From an uncultured Pseudomonadales bacterium (GTDB lineage: Bacteria > Pseudomonadota > Gammaproteobacteria > Pseudomonadales > Porticoccaceae), in NCBI GenBank assembly GCA_943788875.1, contig CALSSA010000003.1, positions 62,001 to 126,000 of the forward strand: a DNA stretch of 64,000 bases, read 5' to 3'. Positions within the stretch are counted from its first letter, which is position 1; every line of letters starts with the position of its first letter. Both the position numbers and the translations under genes were made by a program. The notes beneath the pieces were generated by a model. It did no database searches. It saw only the letters and a list, made by a program, of their open reading frames with translations, and was not told the DNA's origin. This document shows positions 33,932 to 42,723 of the stretch, in pieces.

Positions 33932-35860
33932 TTACTCGGTTGCTTGACCCTGCTGTCTAATTTCCTCTAACTGTCGAGTGATTACACCCTCAGTCTTGCC
34001 TTTCAGATCTCTGGTGATCAGATGATCAAATTTCTTGCGCGATAATTTACGCGCATCTTCCGCCGTACGAATAATAGTGGGGCGAATAAACATCATCAGC
34101 ACAGTCTTACTCTCACCTTTTTTGGAAGAGCGAAACAGCCGCCCCAACAATGGAATATCGCCCAGCAATGGTACTTTTGAAGCGCTGTTATTTGTTTGAT
34201 CTTCAATAAGACCACCCAGAATCAACAGCTCACCGTCCTGAATCATGACATTGGTTTGCATGGTGCTCTTTGAGGTAGTTTGCAGGCCTGGCTCACCGCT
34301 TTTAACTTTTGAAGATTCTTGCTCAATCTCCAGACGCACGCCATTGCCCTTGCTGATCTGCGGTTTCACTTTCAGCATCACACCCACTTCTTCACGATTG
34401 ACCGTAGTGAATGGATTGCCGCTGGACGTATTGTTACTGATGCTGGAAAAACTGCCTGTGACAAAAGGCACTTCCTCGCCCACACTTAATGTCGCCTCTT
34501 CATTGTCCAGAGTGACCACCGAGGGTGTAGATAGAATATTCGTAGCACCATCGGTTTTCAGAGCCTGAATCAAAATACCCATACCTTTGCCGGTATTCTG
34601 ATTAAAGTCACCGGCTATACCCACTGCAGACTTTGGCAAACCACCGACAATATTGGTCAATGTCGACTCATCGACTTCTCCATCTGCAGCCACTCCTAAC
34701 AACGAAGATAGCAGCTGATCAAAATTAGTCAGATAGCCACCGCGATTCTTACTCGCGTAGGCCAGTTCTGTACTCAGAGTTTTTGCCTGTGACTCAGATA
34801 GCTCTGCAATAACAGCCTCAATCAAAACTTGAGGCCTGGATAGATCAAGTTTGCTCACTACATTTCTGATCTCTCGCACAACCGCTGAAGGAGCAGCTAC
34901 GATAAGAGCATTATTGAGTTCATCAATTTCAATCTTGTAAGCACTGCCGCTCTTGTTCGCGCCCTTGGTTTTGGTCCCAGCCTCACCGGCCAGGCGCAAA
35001 AAGATTTCGGACTGCAACATTCCCTCAACTATGGGCTTCATTTCTGCAGCACGGGAGTAATTTAGATAGATAACTTCAACACTGCCTTTTTTGGTAGAGG
35101 GAAGATCTAAAGTTTTAAGCATGGTTTTGAAAGTGACTCTGGCCACACTCGGGCCACTGACGATCACTCGATTATTGAGCCCATCCTCTACCAGAGACAG
35201 ATTCTGTTTCTGCAACTGCTTGAGCTGCCCTGCAATATGTACAGCTTCTGCCGCGGAAATATGCTCTAGGTTAATCACTTCGACCAGACTCTCTTCTGGA
35301 TCATCCATCTCAGCAATCAATCGCTTAATCCGATCAACATTAGTGCGCACATCGGAAATCACCAGATAGTTACTCTGACTGAACGCCTGCAATCTTGCGC
35401 CATTACTCATCATTGGCTTGAGTACTGGCACTAATGTCGCGGCCTGAACATAATTAATTTTAAGGAGTTCAGTCTGCAGTTGGTTTTTACCACTGCCACC
35501 AGCAAAATTAAATGCCTGATTAAAAGGTACGATTCGAGTTACTGCTCCGTCTGCAATGGCCTGAAAACCCTGCACCTGAATAGCTGACAGCACTGCTTCA
35601 TAAAGCAGCGAGGAGTCAATCGCCTCTGGGGCAATAATGGTGACCTTGCCTTTGACTCTTGGATCCAGAACAAATGACTTGCCAGTAATCTCTGCGACAC
35701 TTTCAATAACACTGCGGATATCTGCATCACGAAAATTAATTCGCACCTGTTCAGCTGCCCAGGCTTCTGCCATAAGGGCAAAGGATAAAAACAGCGCGCC
35801 AAATATCTGCGCAGTACTGCTGTAGCCAGCGGTCGTAGCTCGTTCTTTTATGGTTTTCAT
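33932..35860 (-). CDS. gspD: Type II secretion secretin GspD
   Basis: A 642-residue secretin that forms the outer-membrane channel of the type II system. A signal peptide (GALFLSFALMAEAWA) precedes the N0 domain (VRINFRDADIRSVIESVAEITGKSFVLDPRVKGKVTI), three N-domains (VINLEHISAAEAVHIA, VIYLNYSRAAEMKPIVEGML) and the secretin core ending QVLIEAVIAELSE, GEEVPFVTGSF, LKVKPQI and PLLGDIPLLGRLFRSS. All parts are in order and length is typical. No pilotin gene is seen nearby; GspA/GspB at the operon end may support its assembly. Confidence 0.97.
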   Translation of the reverse strand: MKTIKERATTAGYSSTAQIFGALFLSFALMAEAWAAEQVRINFRDADIRSVIESVAEITGKSFVLDPRVKGKVTIIAPEAIDSSLLYEAVLSAIQVQGFQAIADGAVTRIVPFNQAFNFAGGSGKNQLQTELLKINYVQAATLVPVLKPMMSNGARLQAFSQSNYLVISDVRTNVDRIKRLIAEMDDPEESLVEVINLEHISAAEAVHIAGQLKQLQKQNLSLVEDGLNNRVIVSGPSVARVTFKTMLKTLDLPSTKKGSVEVIYLNYSRAAEMKPIVEGMLQSEIFLRLAGEAGTKTKGANKSGSAYKIEIDELNNALIVAAPSAVVREIRNVVSKLDLSRPQVLIEAVIAELSESQAKTLSTELAYASKNRGGYLTNFDQLLSSLLGVAADGEVDESTLTNIVGGLPKSAVGIAGDFNQNTGKGMGILIQALKTDGATNILSTPSVVTLDNEEATLSVGEEVPFVTGSFSSISNNTSSGNPFTTVNREEVGVMLKVKPQISKGNGVRLEIEQESSKVKSGEPGLQTTSKSTMQTNVMIQDGELLILGGLIEDQTNNSASKVPLLGDIPLLGRLFRSSKKGESKTVLMMFIRPTIIRTAEDARKLSRKKFDHLITRDLKGKTEGVITRQLEEIRQQGQATE

Positions 35861-35861
35861 T

Positions 35862-36665
35862 TTATCGACTCAATCCAATATTCGGCAATATTTTTGCCGC
35901 CAGACTGGCAGCATTTACATAAATCGTTTGTTCCTGCCCCTGACGCATGACAGTGACCGGCAGGTTGCTATTACCACTGTAGTTTGCCCATTGTCCAGGG
36001 TTGGACATCAACTCCTGTACCGAGGCGCCATCCACCCTAATCACCACATCCCCCTCTTGAAGATCGGCTATTGAGGTAACCTCACTTGATAGATTATTTA
36101 ATTTCAGTCCTGAACCACCGGCTGCAACCACTGGTACGGCGCCAAACATATTAGCCAATGCAAAACCCTCGCTCGGCTGTTGCGCAGCTTGCTCGTCAGG
36201 AACCTGCTGGGTCTCAATAATACTGTCCGGCTTTTTCATCATCACTTGCTGACTGAGACCATTTTTGCGCACCACAATACGATAGGGCTCAATATCTACA
36301 AGCCGATAATCGGAATTAATATCTTCACCTTTATGATACACAGCCTCAGGTTTGCCATTAAATTTTAATGTGGCAAAGGAATTATCACCCGCAATCATAA
36401 CACCCAAAAGAACTGCGTTAATGTTAGCTTCAGGCAACTCACCATGAGCCTCTCCGGCTGCCTCAGAAACAAAATTATCACTGGAGAACCAATTCCAGGA
36501 CAGCAACTTGGTATTCGGAAGGCGCTGCAACTCGTTAGTTTTATCATTGCTCTGGGTGAGCTGCAAAAGAATCAACACAGCAAAATATACTGAGACCAGT
36601 AATAAGACAATCGTAAGGGCCTGCCGAAACAGCGTTTTAGGGTCGCGACTCAGTTGATTATTCAA
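35862..36665 (-). CDS. gspC: Type II secretion inner-membrane protein GspC
   Basis: A 267-residue GspC, linking the inner-membrane platform to the secretin. One membrane helix (ALTIVLLLVSVYFAVLILLQL) follows a short cytoplasmic end. The homology region is NAVLLGVMIAGDNSFATLKFNGKPEAVYHKGEDI, which binds the secretin N0 domain, and a C-terminal PDZ-like part has LQEGDVVIRVDGASVQ. It sits between gspM and gspD, the place of XpsN in Xanthomonas, rather than at the front of the operon as in Vibrio or Klebsiella. It overlaps gspM by 8 nt. Confidence 0.9.
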   Translation of the reverse strand: MNNQLSRDPKTLFRQALTIVLLLVSVYFAVLILLQLTQSNDKTNELQRLPNTKLLSWNWFSSDNFVSEAAGEAHGELPEANINAVLLGVMIAGDNSFATLKFNGKPEAVYHKGEDINSDYRLVDIEPYRIVVRKNGLSQQVMMKKPDSIIETQQVPDEQAAQQPSEGFALANMFGAVPVVAAGGSGLKLNNLSSEVTSIADLQEGDVVIRVDGASVQELMSNPGQWANYSGNSNLPVTVMRQGQEQTIYVNAASLAAKILPNIGLSR

Positions 36666-37149
36666 TGGCCGATACCTCCATCATAGCCGCCAGCCTATTG
36701 TTATCCTCAGGAGATTTTACAATCTCGAAGCTATTGACTACAAAGCCATCACAGGCTATTTCATAAGCCAGCTGCAACATCTCATTAGCATCTGTCCCAG
36801 TGAAGCTTAGGCTGATAGCATTACCTGCTTCTCGCATATCAATCAGCTTTAGCTGATTGCGACGCAGCAAACGGGTCAGCATCTTGGTTCTAGAGCCTTT
36901 GGATCTCACTGAAAGAGGGCAGCTATTACTCAGTCGAGCAACCACTTCTCGCTGCTCATGCAGCCATTGCAGATCTGACTGCAGTTGCGACTGCTGAGCA
37001 GACAGCTCATCGTATTCCTGCCATTGGGGCAGCAGGGCCAGATACAGCATAGCGGATAAGATCAATAATGCGCCGGCACTAACAAATAAACGCTCCCGGG
37101 GTTGCAGGTCAGCAAACCCGTCTTGCAGCCGTTTTATCAATGCATTCAT
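36658..37149 (-). CDS. gspM: Type II secretion protein GspM
   Basis: A 163-residue GspM, an inner-membrane platform protein that pairs with GspL. It begins with a short cytoplasmic tail, DLQPRERLFVSAGALLILSAMLYLALLPQW as the membrane helix, then a coiled-coil stretch (ELSAQQSQLQSDLQWLHEQ) and a ferredoxin-like periplasmic domain. It overlaps gspL by 4 nt and gspC by 8 nt, as expected for coupled translation of stoichiometric partners. Confidence 0.88.
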   Translation of the reverse strand: MNALIKRLQDGFADLQPRERLFVSAGALLILSAMLYLALLPQWQEYDELSAQQSQLQSDLQWLHEQREVVARLSNSCPLSVRSKGSRTKMLTRLLRRNQLKLIDMREAGNAISLSFTGTDANEMLQLAYEIACDGFVVNSFEIVKSPEDNNRLAAMMEVSAIE

Positions 37150-38282
37150 GGACGACCTCCCAAGCTGGGGTTAATCATCAGAACTATGGCATCCGCCGCT
37201 TTATCCTGTGTCTGAGTAATCGCTAACTGATAACCGGGAATAATTAACTCTCTGGTTTTCAATTGCGCGCCATTATTGATGGTCAATTCTATGCTGTCTT
37301 GATCTGCTAGCAGACTGACTAAATCACATTCGCAGGACACCATCAAACTATCCAGAGCAGTCAATCCGGCAACAGACCCTGTGTTTAGTGCTCGCTGCTG
37401 GGCAAAACTGTCGCCAAGACGAGCTTCAGTTGCAGCCCTGATATCACCATTCGGCCTCTTAGCAGAAGGGAATAATCTCGCATAATCGCTGTTCAGCTGT
37501 TTTTCCAACCCCTCAATCTGGTTGTGCGCGTGACTGCTTGCAATCTGTAGATAACTGACCAACATGACCAATGCCAGTGCCGCCAAGCCTGCGGTTGGCA
37601 GCCATGCGGACGACGGTATTTGACTGGTCGAGGGCCGGTATTGGCCGGACAATAAATTAGGCGCGGCAGGAATATCAGCAAACTCCCAGTCGATAACCGA
37701 ATCATTAATATCGGCTAGCGCTCGCAGATGTTCAGGCACCATGGTTGGATCTGGTATAGAAATTGATAGCCTGGGACTAATATCTGCACTGTCCAACAAG
37801 CTTTCAATCATTGTCCAGGCGATTTCTCCACTGGCGGCAAATCCTTGCTCTGCGCCGGTGCGCACCAGACAGAGACCATCGCGCCATCCCACATTGATAC
37901 GGCCTTCTTCCCAGGGCAGGACCAGATAATCAGGCACCAATGAATGAGCTGCAATCCCGGCGTTGTCTGCAATGCGCTGCCAATTTCGCATATCGTCATG
38001 GCTGACTGCCAATATTTGCAATTGCCCGCCATCACTGCGGCCTGCAATTACAAAATGCATCTCTTCGACTGGCTGTAAAATTCTATCTTCTAGCAGCCAA
38101 GGAATTAGCTCGAGCCACTTGCGCTCTGGCGCTGTTGGTGGATCAATAAGATGCAAGCCGACTCGCTCTGAAGGCACCCAAAGTTGCATTGCTCTTTCAT
38201 TTGACCCGGCAACAGACTCAAAGGCCGAGCCTTCGTTGGTGATACGGCGGTCGAGATTGTGAATATGATCAACTGCTACCAT
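37146..38282 (-). CDS. gspL: Type II secretion protein GspL
   Basis: A 378-residue GspL, which holds the GspE ATPase at the membrane. The N-terminal actin-like cytoplasmic domain is recognisable (ERKWLELIPWLLEDRILQPVEEMHFVIAG, WEEGRINVGWRDGLCLVRTG). One membrane helix (LPTAGLAALALVMLVSYLQIA) precedes the periplasmic ferredoxin-like part. The ATG overlaps the gspK stop by 1 nt. Length is close to that of other GspL proteins. Confidence 0.9.
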   Translation of the reverse strand: MVAVDHIHNLDRRITNEGSAFESVAGSNERAMQLWVPSERVGLHLIDPPTAPERKWLELIPWLLEDRILQPVEEMHFVIAGRSDGGQLQILAVSHDDMRNWQRIADNAGIAAHSLVPDYLVLPWEEGRINVGWRDGLCLVRTGAEQGFAASGEIAWTMIESLLDSADISPRLSISIPDPTMVPEHLRALADINDSVIDWEFADIPAAPNLLSGQYRPSTSQIPSSAWLPTAGLAALALVMLVSYLQIASSHAHNQIEGLEKQLNSDYARLFPSAKRPNGDIRAATEARLGDSFAQQRALNTGSVAGLTALDSLMVSCECDLVSLLADQDSIELTINNGAQLKTRELIIPGYQLAITQTQDKAADAIVLMINPSLGGRP

Positions 38283-39400
38283 CAGTTATCTTCCCCAATC
38301 ATTAGGCAGGCTGATTGCACTTGACTGTTCTCCGTAGACTCTTCAAAGCCTGTATCCTGAGTTATGTCTGTTTCATTTATACTATCGAACAATTTTTCTG
38401 CTTTCGGCAAACTCGCCGGCACTACCGTTATCTGGCGCGCAATGATAACGGGTTCATCGCGTTTGTAGCGATCCATTATACTTTTTACTTCAATGCGTGC
38501 CTCCCCCAATGTCACCTCTAAATACAGCTCAAAATAGTCAGAGTTGACGGCCAGAAGCGTTGCTGGCCACCGCAGTTCAACCGCAGGCAAGGCAATCTGC
38601 ATATTTTGCACGATCAACTGATAAAACTCATCAATTGAGTCGAACGGGCGCTCTTGCACGATCAGATCGACAAATTCAATGCCCATGGCTCCGCTCATTG
38701 CCATTAACAGTGGCTCTGGTGCTGTATTGATATTGATCGGCGTGGAGCGCGGCAACGCACTTAACCAGGGCGCAAGTAACTGTACCTCAGCAACTTCATA
38801 ACCCACAACGGCTGCCAGCTCGGTGACATCGGTAACCATGGTATTGGCAGGCACTCTTGGCAAGAACAGACTGTCGTAATCAGATTGCTCTGCACCCCAG
38901 CTGTTGATCAAGTTCGAATCTTTATCCAGCCAATCAATAATAGTGGCAGATCGCGACATGTCCGCCGGCAATTGCAGGTCTGTTAACAGTCGCATCCATA
39001 GCTTGGCTACGCCCATATTCTCGGAGTTGATCTCCGCTTGCAGGCTCTTATCGGTATAGCCAAGAAAGCTATTTAAATTGACTCGCCCCTGCAAATCAGA
39101 AATACAGCCAGTAATCAGTCCCCCGTCTACAGGTAACATCGGCAGCGCCTGGGCCCAGTCTTCTTCAAAACTATCCACACTACGATCATCTTCCTCATCC
39201 GAAAGCAGCTGCTGCGCCCAGCCCTCGCCGCTCATAGCCAAAAGCAGAGCCTGATCACCATGCATCGAGGCTGTGGCCTGGGTGATATCAATTTGATGCC
39301 GATAAAAAATATTGCCCAGTATCACCACCACTGCGAGCATAAGGATCAGCGCCGCCAACAGGGCCACACCGGACTGGTATCTGGCTGACTGATTACTCAT
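38282..39400 (-). CDS. gspK: Type II secretion minor pseudopilin GspK
   Basis: A 372-residue GspK, the large minor pseudopilin thought to cap the pseudopilus tip. The short prepilin leader ends YQSG, followed by VALLAALILMLAVVVILGNIFY, the membrane helix; as in other GspK proteins residue +5 of the mature chain is not glutamate. The globular part has ISDLQGRVNLNSF and ININTAPEPLLMAMSG, which are family signatures. It overlaps gspJ by 4 nt. Confidence 0.93.
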   Translation of the reverse strand: MSNQSARYQSGVALLAALILMLAVVVILGNIFYRHQIDITQATASMHGDQALLLAMSGEGWAQQLLSDEEDDRSVDSFEEDWAQALPMLPVDGGLITGCISDLQGRVNLNSFLGYTDKSLQAEINSENMGVAKLWMRLLTDLQLPADMSRSATIIDWLDKDSNLINSWGAEQSDYDSLFLPRVPANTMVTDVTELAAVVGYEVAEVQLLAPWLSALPRSTPININTAPEPLLMAMSGAMGIEFVDLIVQERPFDSIDEFYQLIVQNMQIALPAVELRWPATLLAVNSDYFELYLEVTLGEARIEVKSIMDRYKRDEPVIIARQITVVPASLPKAEKLFDSINETDITQDTGFEESTENSQVQSACLMIGEDN

Positions 39401-40017
39401 TTGCTGAACACCCCCGGAAACAACTTTGATGTCTCCCGCTCTCCGTTCAGAACAATAATCACGCGAATCATCTTTGGCAGGCTGGTTGGACTATGCTGCT
39501 CATTAATTGGTGGCCAGTCTTCACTGTATAAAAATTCTCTGGTGAGATGCTCAAAACGCACCTCAGTGACATTATTTATTAGCACCATACTACTGCCATC
39601 ACTGAGGCGAGGGGATTCGGTAATCGCCCAGGATTGACGCACCAGTTGCTGATCTTCATTGATAAAATACTCAACCCGCCGCAAACCACTAGGGTTTGAG
39701 CGCAACATAGGGCCACCACCGCGGCTAAAACGCACACCAAATTCGCTGGGGTCAGTGACATAGGCGGGCTCTGTGGTACCCAGAGCATCGACAAAGGTTC
39801 GCGGCCGCAAATGAATAATATCTCGCCCGATAATCTGCCAGGCACGCTGCAACCGAGCCTCTTCAGCAAGACTCTGCTGGCTGCGGTCATTAATAAACAC
39901 CACCGCCTCAATAGCCTGGTAAGACATCATTGACATGATCGCCAGCAGCAACATGGCCACCAGAGTTTCGATCAGGGTAAAACCTCTGGTCTGTTTTATG
40001 ATCGAGAACCGTCTCAT
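39397..40017 (-). CDS. gspJ: Type II secretion minor pseudopilin GspJ
   Basis: A 206-residue minor pseudopilin. The class III leader MRRFSIIKQTRG is followed by FTLIETLVAMLLLAIMSMMSYQAI, with the conserved glutamate at +5. The downstream block QRAWQIIGRDIIHLRPR is typical of GspJ. It would form the pseudopilus tip with GspI and GspK. It overlaps both neighbours by 4 nt. Confidence 0.92.
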   Translation of the reverse strand: MRRFSIIKQTRGFTLIETLVAMLLLAIMSMMSYQAIEAVVFINDRSQQSLAEEARLQRAWQIIGRDIIHLRPRTFVDALGTTEPAYVTDPSEFGVRFSRGGGPMLRSNPSGLRRVEYFINEDQQLVRQSWAITESPRLSDGSSMVLINNVTEVRFEHLTREFLYSEDWPPINEQHSPTSLPKMIRVIIVLNGERETSKLFPGVFSK

Positions 40018-40409
40018 TTTTTATCAACCACCAGATACATGGCAAGAGAACCTGTCATTTTCTTGCTCTGTGCTGGGCCAGACTGAACCTCATAGCGGAA
40101 CAGCCCCTGACCCAAAGCTTCTTCGACATTTAATTGCCAGCGCCATTCCTGTCCATACTGCTCATCCAGCCCTTTGCCCTGCAGGCTGCTGCGCTCAGTT
40201 ATCGGAATCCAATTTTGCGCAAACTGATAGCGCTCCAGCAGTCGATTCCACGACACCTGTGTGGCAAAAGTGCGCTCCCGCAGTCGCAGACGTTCGTCAC
40301 TATACTGACTGACTACAGACAGGGCACCACCCAACACCAGGCTGAGAATAGCTAGCGCCACTGCGACTTCAATGAGGGTGAAGCCTTGGCTGCGGTGGGA
40401 CCTAATCAT
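40014..40409 (-). CDS. gspI: Type II secretion minor pseudopilin GspI
   Basis: A 131-residue minor pseudopilin with leader MIRSHRSQG and the mature start FTLIEVAVALAILSLVLGGAL. TFATQVSWNRLLERYQFA follows as in other GspI proteins. It is the probable nucleus of the tip complex. The start and stop each overlap the adjacent genes by 4 nt. Confidence 0.92.
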   Translation of the reverse strand: MIRSHRSQGFTLIEVAVALAILSLVLGGALSVVSQYSDERLRLRERTFATQVSWNRLLERYQFAQNWIPITERSSLQGKGLDEQYGQEWRWQLNVEEALGQGLFRYEVQSGPAQSKKMTGSLAMYLVVDKK

Positions 40410-40993
40410 TGCTGTGGCGCTCCAGACTTTCGGTCGAGAATGAGGGTGGAATAAATTTGATCCCCATCATCAGCCCAGCGATAAATAAAAGTTTCTTTGG
40501 CGCCTACGAAGCTCAACTCTAAGGTCCCTTGAGGCTCTATATAACCATCGGGAAGAAAGGCAATTTCTGGTAACAGTAGATCACCTCCATCTACCTCATC
40601 TGACTCTTCAAGCAGGCTATCCTCCTGTTGCTGAGGCAATAGCTGCTCCTCTTCATCGTACTCCACCAACCATTGCAAGACGGCATCGTCACTAAGGGCA
40701 AAAGGAGCAGGTGCAGTCACTGCGACCCAGCGATTGCGATAATAGATGACCGCTCGCAGTTGCGAACCGGGCTCCATAACCTCAGTAACCACACCGTAGG
40801 CCGAGCCCTGTAACCTAGAGTTTTCGCTTAGTTGCTGGAGCCATATCAGCAGCCGATCAGCTTCAGCCCCATAGCGCCGACCAAAGGCCTGATTGATAGC
40901 CAGAACACTCATAGCTGAGATCGTGGCCACAATCATAACCACCACCAGCATTTCGATAAGTGTAAAGCCCTGCTGATTTCTGTAGTTAGTCAT
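40406..40993 (-). CDS. gspH: Type II secretion minor pseudopilin GspH
   Basis: A 195-residue minor pseudopilin. The leader MTNYRNQQG is cleaved before FTLIEMLVVVMIVATISAMSVLAI. The globular part contains an acidic low-complexity insert (DEEEQLLPQQQEDSLLEESDEVDGG), which makes it somewhat longer and more acidic than usual GspH. It follows gspG by 29 nt. Confidence 0.9.
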   Translation of the reverse strand: MTNYRNQQGFTLIEMLVVVMIVATISAMSVLAINQAFGRRYGAEADRLLIWLQQLSENSRLQGSAYGVVTEVMEPGSQLRAVIYYRNRWVAVTAPAPFALSDDAVLQWLVEYDEEEQLLPQQQEDSLLEESDEVDGGDLLLPEIAFLPDGYIEPQGTLELSFVGAKETFIYRWADDGDQIYSTLILDRKSGAPQQ

Positions 40994-41022
40994 GATCTGA
41001 GGCTACAAATTCAAATGCTGGC

Positions 41023-41451
41023 TCATTGGATATTCCAGTTGCCCAGATCCTGATTCGAGCCTTCACCACCTGTTTGCCCATCGGCACCCAGGCTAAAGAC
41101 TTCGATTTCTTTGCCATGGGTACCGGGATTTTGATACTGGTAGGCAACGCCCCAAGGATCCTTGGGCAGAGACTCAAGATAGGGGCCATTCCATTTGGAC
41201 CCAGCGCCAGAAGGTGCAGTTATAAGCGCCTCAAGACCCTCACTCTGCTGCGGATAGCGGTAGTTATCCAAGCGATAAAACTTAAGTGCGCCAACAACTG
41301 TTCTAATATCCTGAGCAACTCTGGTTTCTTCTGCCTGCTGCACTTTTTTAAATAATGTTGGCCCAATCATGGCGCCCAGCAGAGCAATCACTACCACTAC
41401 GACCATCATCTCAATTAGAGTAAAGCCCGCCTGCTTATTATTTCTTTTCAT
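41023..41451 (-). CDS. gspG: Type II secretion major pseudopilin GspG
   Basis: A 142-residue major pseudopilin, the main subunit of the periplasmic pseudopilus. Leader MKRNNKQAG, then FTLIEMMVVVVVIALLGAMIGPTLF. The family blocks IRTVVGALKFYRLDNYRYPQQSEGLEAL, GPYLESLPKDPWGVAYQYQNPG and the calcium-loop region FSLGADGQTGGEG are all present. Length is standard. A 58-nt gap separates it from gspF, the largest gap in the operon, and could hold an extra ribosome site or promoter for this abundant protein. Confidence 0.97.
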   Translation of the reverse strand: MKRNNKQAGFTLIEMMVVVVVIALLGAMIGPTLFKKVQQAEETRVAQDIRTVVGALKFYRLDNYRYPQQSEGLEALITAPSGAGSKWNGPYLESLPKDPWGVAYQYQNPGTHGKEIEVFSLGADGQTGGEGSNQDLGNWNIQ

Positions 41452-41509
41452 TTCCTAACACCTAATAAGTTATTTATTCAATTAGCGTAACTTGCACAAA
41501 AATCTGTAA

Positions 41510-42718
41510 CTAAACCATATTGTTCATGTCCATAATCGGCAACATTACTGCCGCGACCACGGAAAGAATAATCATGCCCATAAAAATAATCAGTATCGGA
41601 TTGATTAGCTTAAGGAATACTTCAATCGCATTAGCCAGACGCAGCGAATAATAATCGGCTACCCTTATCAGCATTTTATCTAACTCGCTGGAGGCCTCAC
41701 CGCTGCCCACCATATGAATCAGAAAGCCACTGCCAACCTTATTTTCCTCAAGAGCTTTTTGTAAACTGCTGCCCCGGCGCATGCTTTCTGTGACCATCTC
41801 CATCTTGCTGCGCAGATGCAAATTGTTAACCACTGCAGAGGATATTTTTAATGCAGCCAGCGCTGGGACACCGTTATTGAGGAGCACCCCCAGACTGCGC
41901 GACCAATCGGCAATATTAGCCATCAATGTCCAGCGCCCCAGACCCGGCATATTTAAAATCATGGCATGCCAGCGCTGTTTGCGAACGGGGTCGCGCATCA
42001 ACCTCATAAACACCAGAGCTGCGGCAATAATTATCAATAACAGGTAGATCCCATAATGCTGGGTAAAGTCGCTGAGACCGATCACAATGCGGGTAATCAA
42101 TGGCAGTTCGCGATTTGAGCTGATGAAGATCGCGGTAATTTTGGGTACCACCCAGACCATCATAATGGCCACCACAATAATTGAGGTGCCAATCAAAGTG
42201 GCAGGATAAATAAGCGCTCTAGTAACAGTTTTACGGTTCTCCGCGCTGCTCTCAAGATCTTCTGCGAGCCGCATCAAGACCCGATCTAGGTGGCCGGCTT
42301 CTTCGCCAACACCAACGCCGGCAATCACCGACTCGGGAATTTTATAAGGCGAACGTCGCAGTGCCTCAGAAAAACTGCGCCCCTCAACAATCTCCGAACG
42401 CCAGCTCTCAACCATGCGCCGCTGCTTATCCGTCTCAGCCTGCTCAATGGTCATGCGCAGCGCATCTTCAAGAGGCAGTCCAGACTGGATTAAAATTGCC
42501 TGTTGCTGGAGCAGCAATGACAGATCGAAATTATTTACCCCAGCCTCACGGCCTTTGCGCACACCAGCTTTGGCGCGCTGACTAACCTCTTTAAGGCTGG
42601 CGGGCAACAGGTTTTTGTCTTTTAACAAACGTCGAGCTTGACGCTCGGAATCAGCCGAAATCAACCCTTCGACCAGCTTCCCGGAGGAGTTATAGGCAGA
42701 GTAATCAAAGGCAGGCAT
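41510..42718 (-). CDS. gspF: Type II secretion inner-membrane platform protein GspF
   Basis: A 402-residue GspF, the polytopic platform protein. Two repeated cytoplasmic domains carry LLQQQAILIQSGLPLEDAL and LGVLLNNGVPALAALKIS. Three membrane helices follow or separate them (YPATLIGTSIIVVAIMMVWVVPKI; YLLLIIIAAALVFM; LINPILIIFMGMIILSVVAAVMLPI). It starts with MPAFDYSAYNSSGKLVEG as is usual. It is 5 nt downstream of gspE. Confidence 0.96.
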   Translation of the reverse strand: MPAFDYSAYNSSGKLVEGLISADSERQARRLLKDKNLLPASLKEVSQRAKAGVRKGREAGVNNFDLSLLLQQQAILIQSGLPLEDALRMTIEQAETDKQRRMVESWRSEIVEGRSFSEALRRSPYKIPESVIAGVGVGEEAGHLDRVLMRLAEDLESSAENRKTVTRALIYPATLIGTSIIVVAIMMVWVVPKITAIFISSNRELPLITRIVIGLSDFTQHYGIYLLLIIIAAALVFMRLMRDPVRKQRWHAMILNMPGLGRWTLMANIADWSRSLGVLLNNGVPALAALKISSAVVNNLHLRSKMEMVTESMRRGSSLQKALEENKVGSGFLIHMVGSGEASSELDKMLIRVADYYSLRLANAIEVFLKLINPILIIFMGMIILSVVAAVMLPIMDMNNMV

Positions 42719-42723
42719 AAGCG

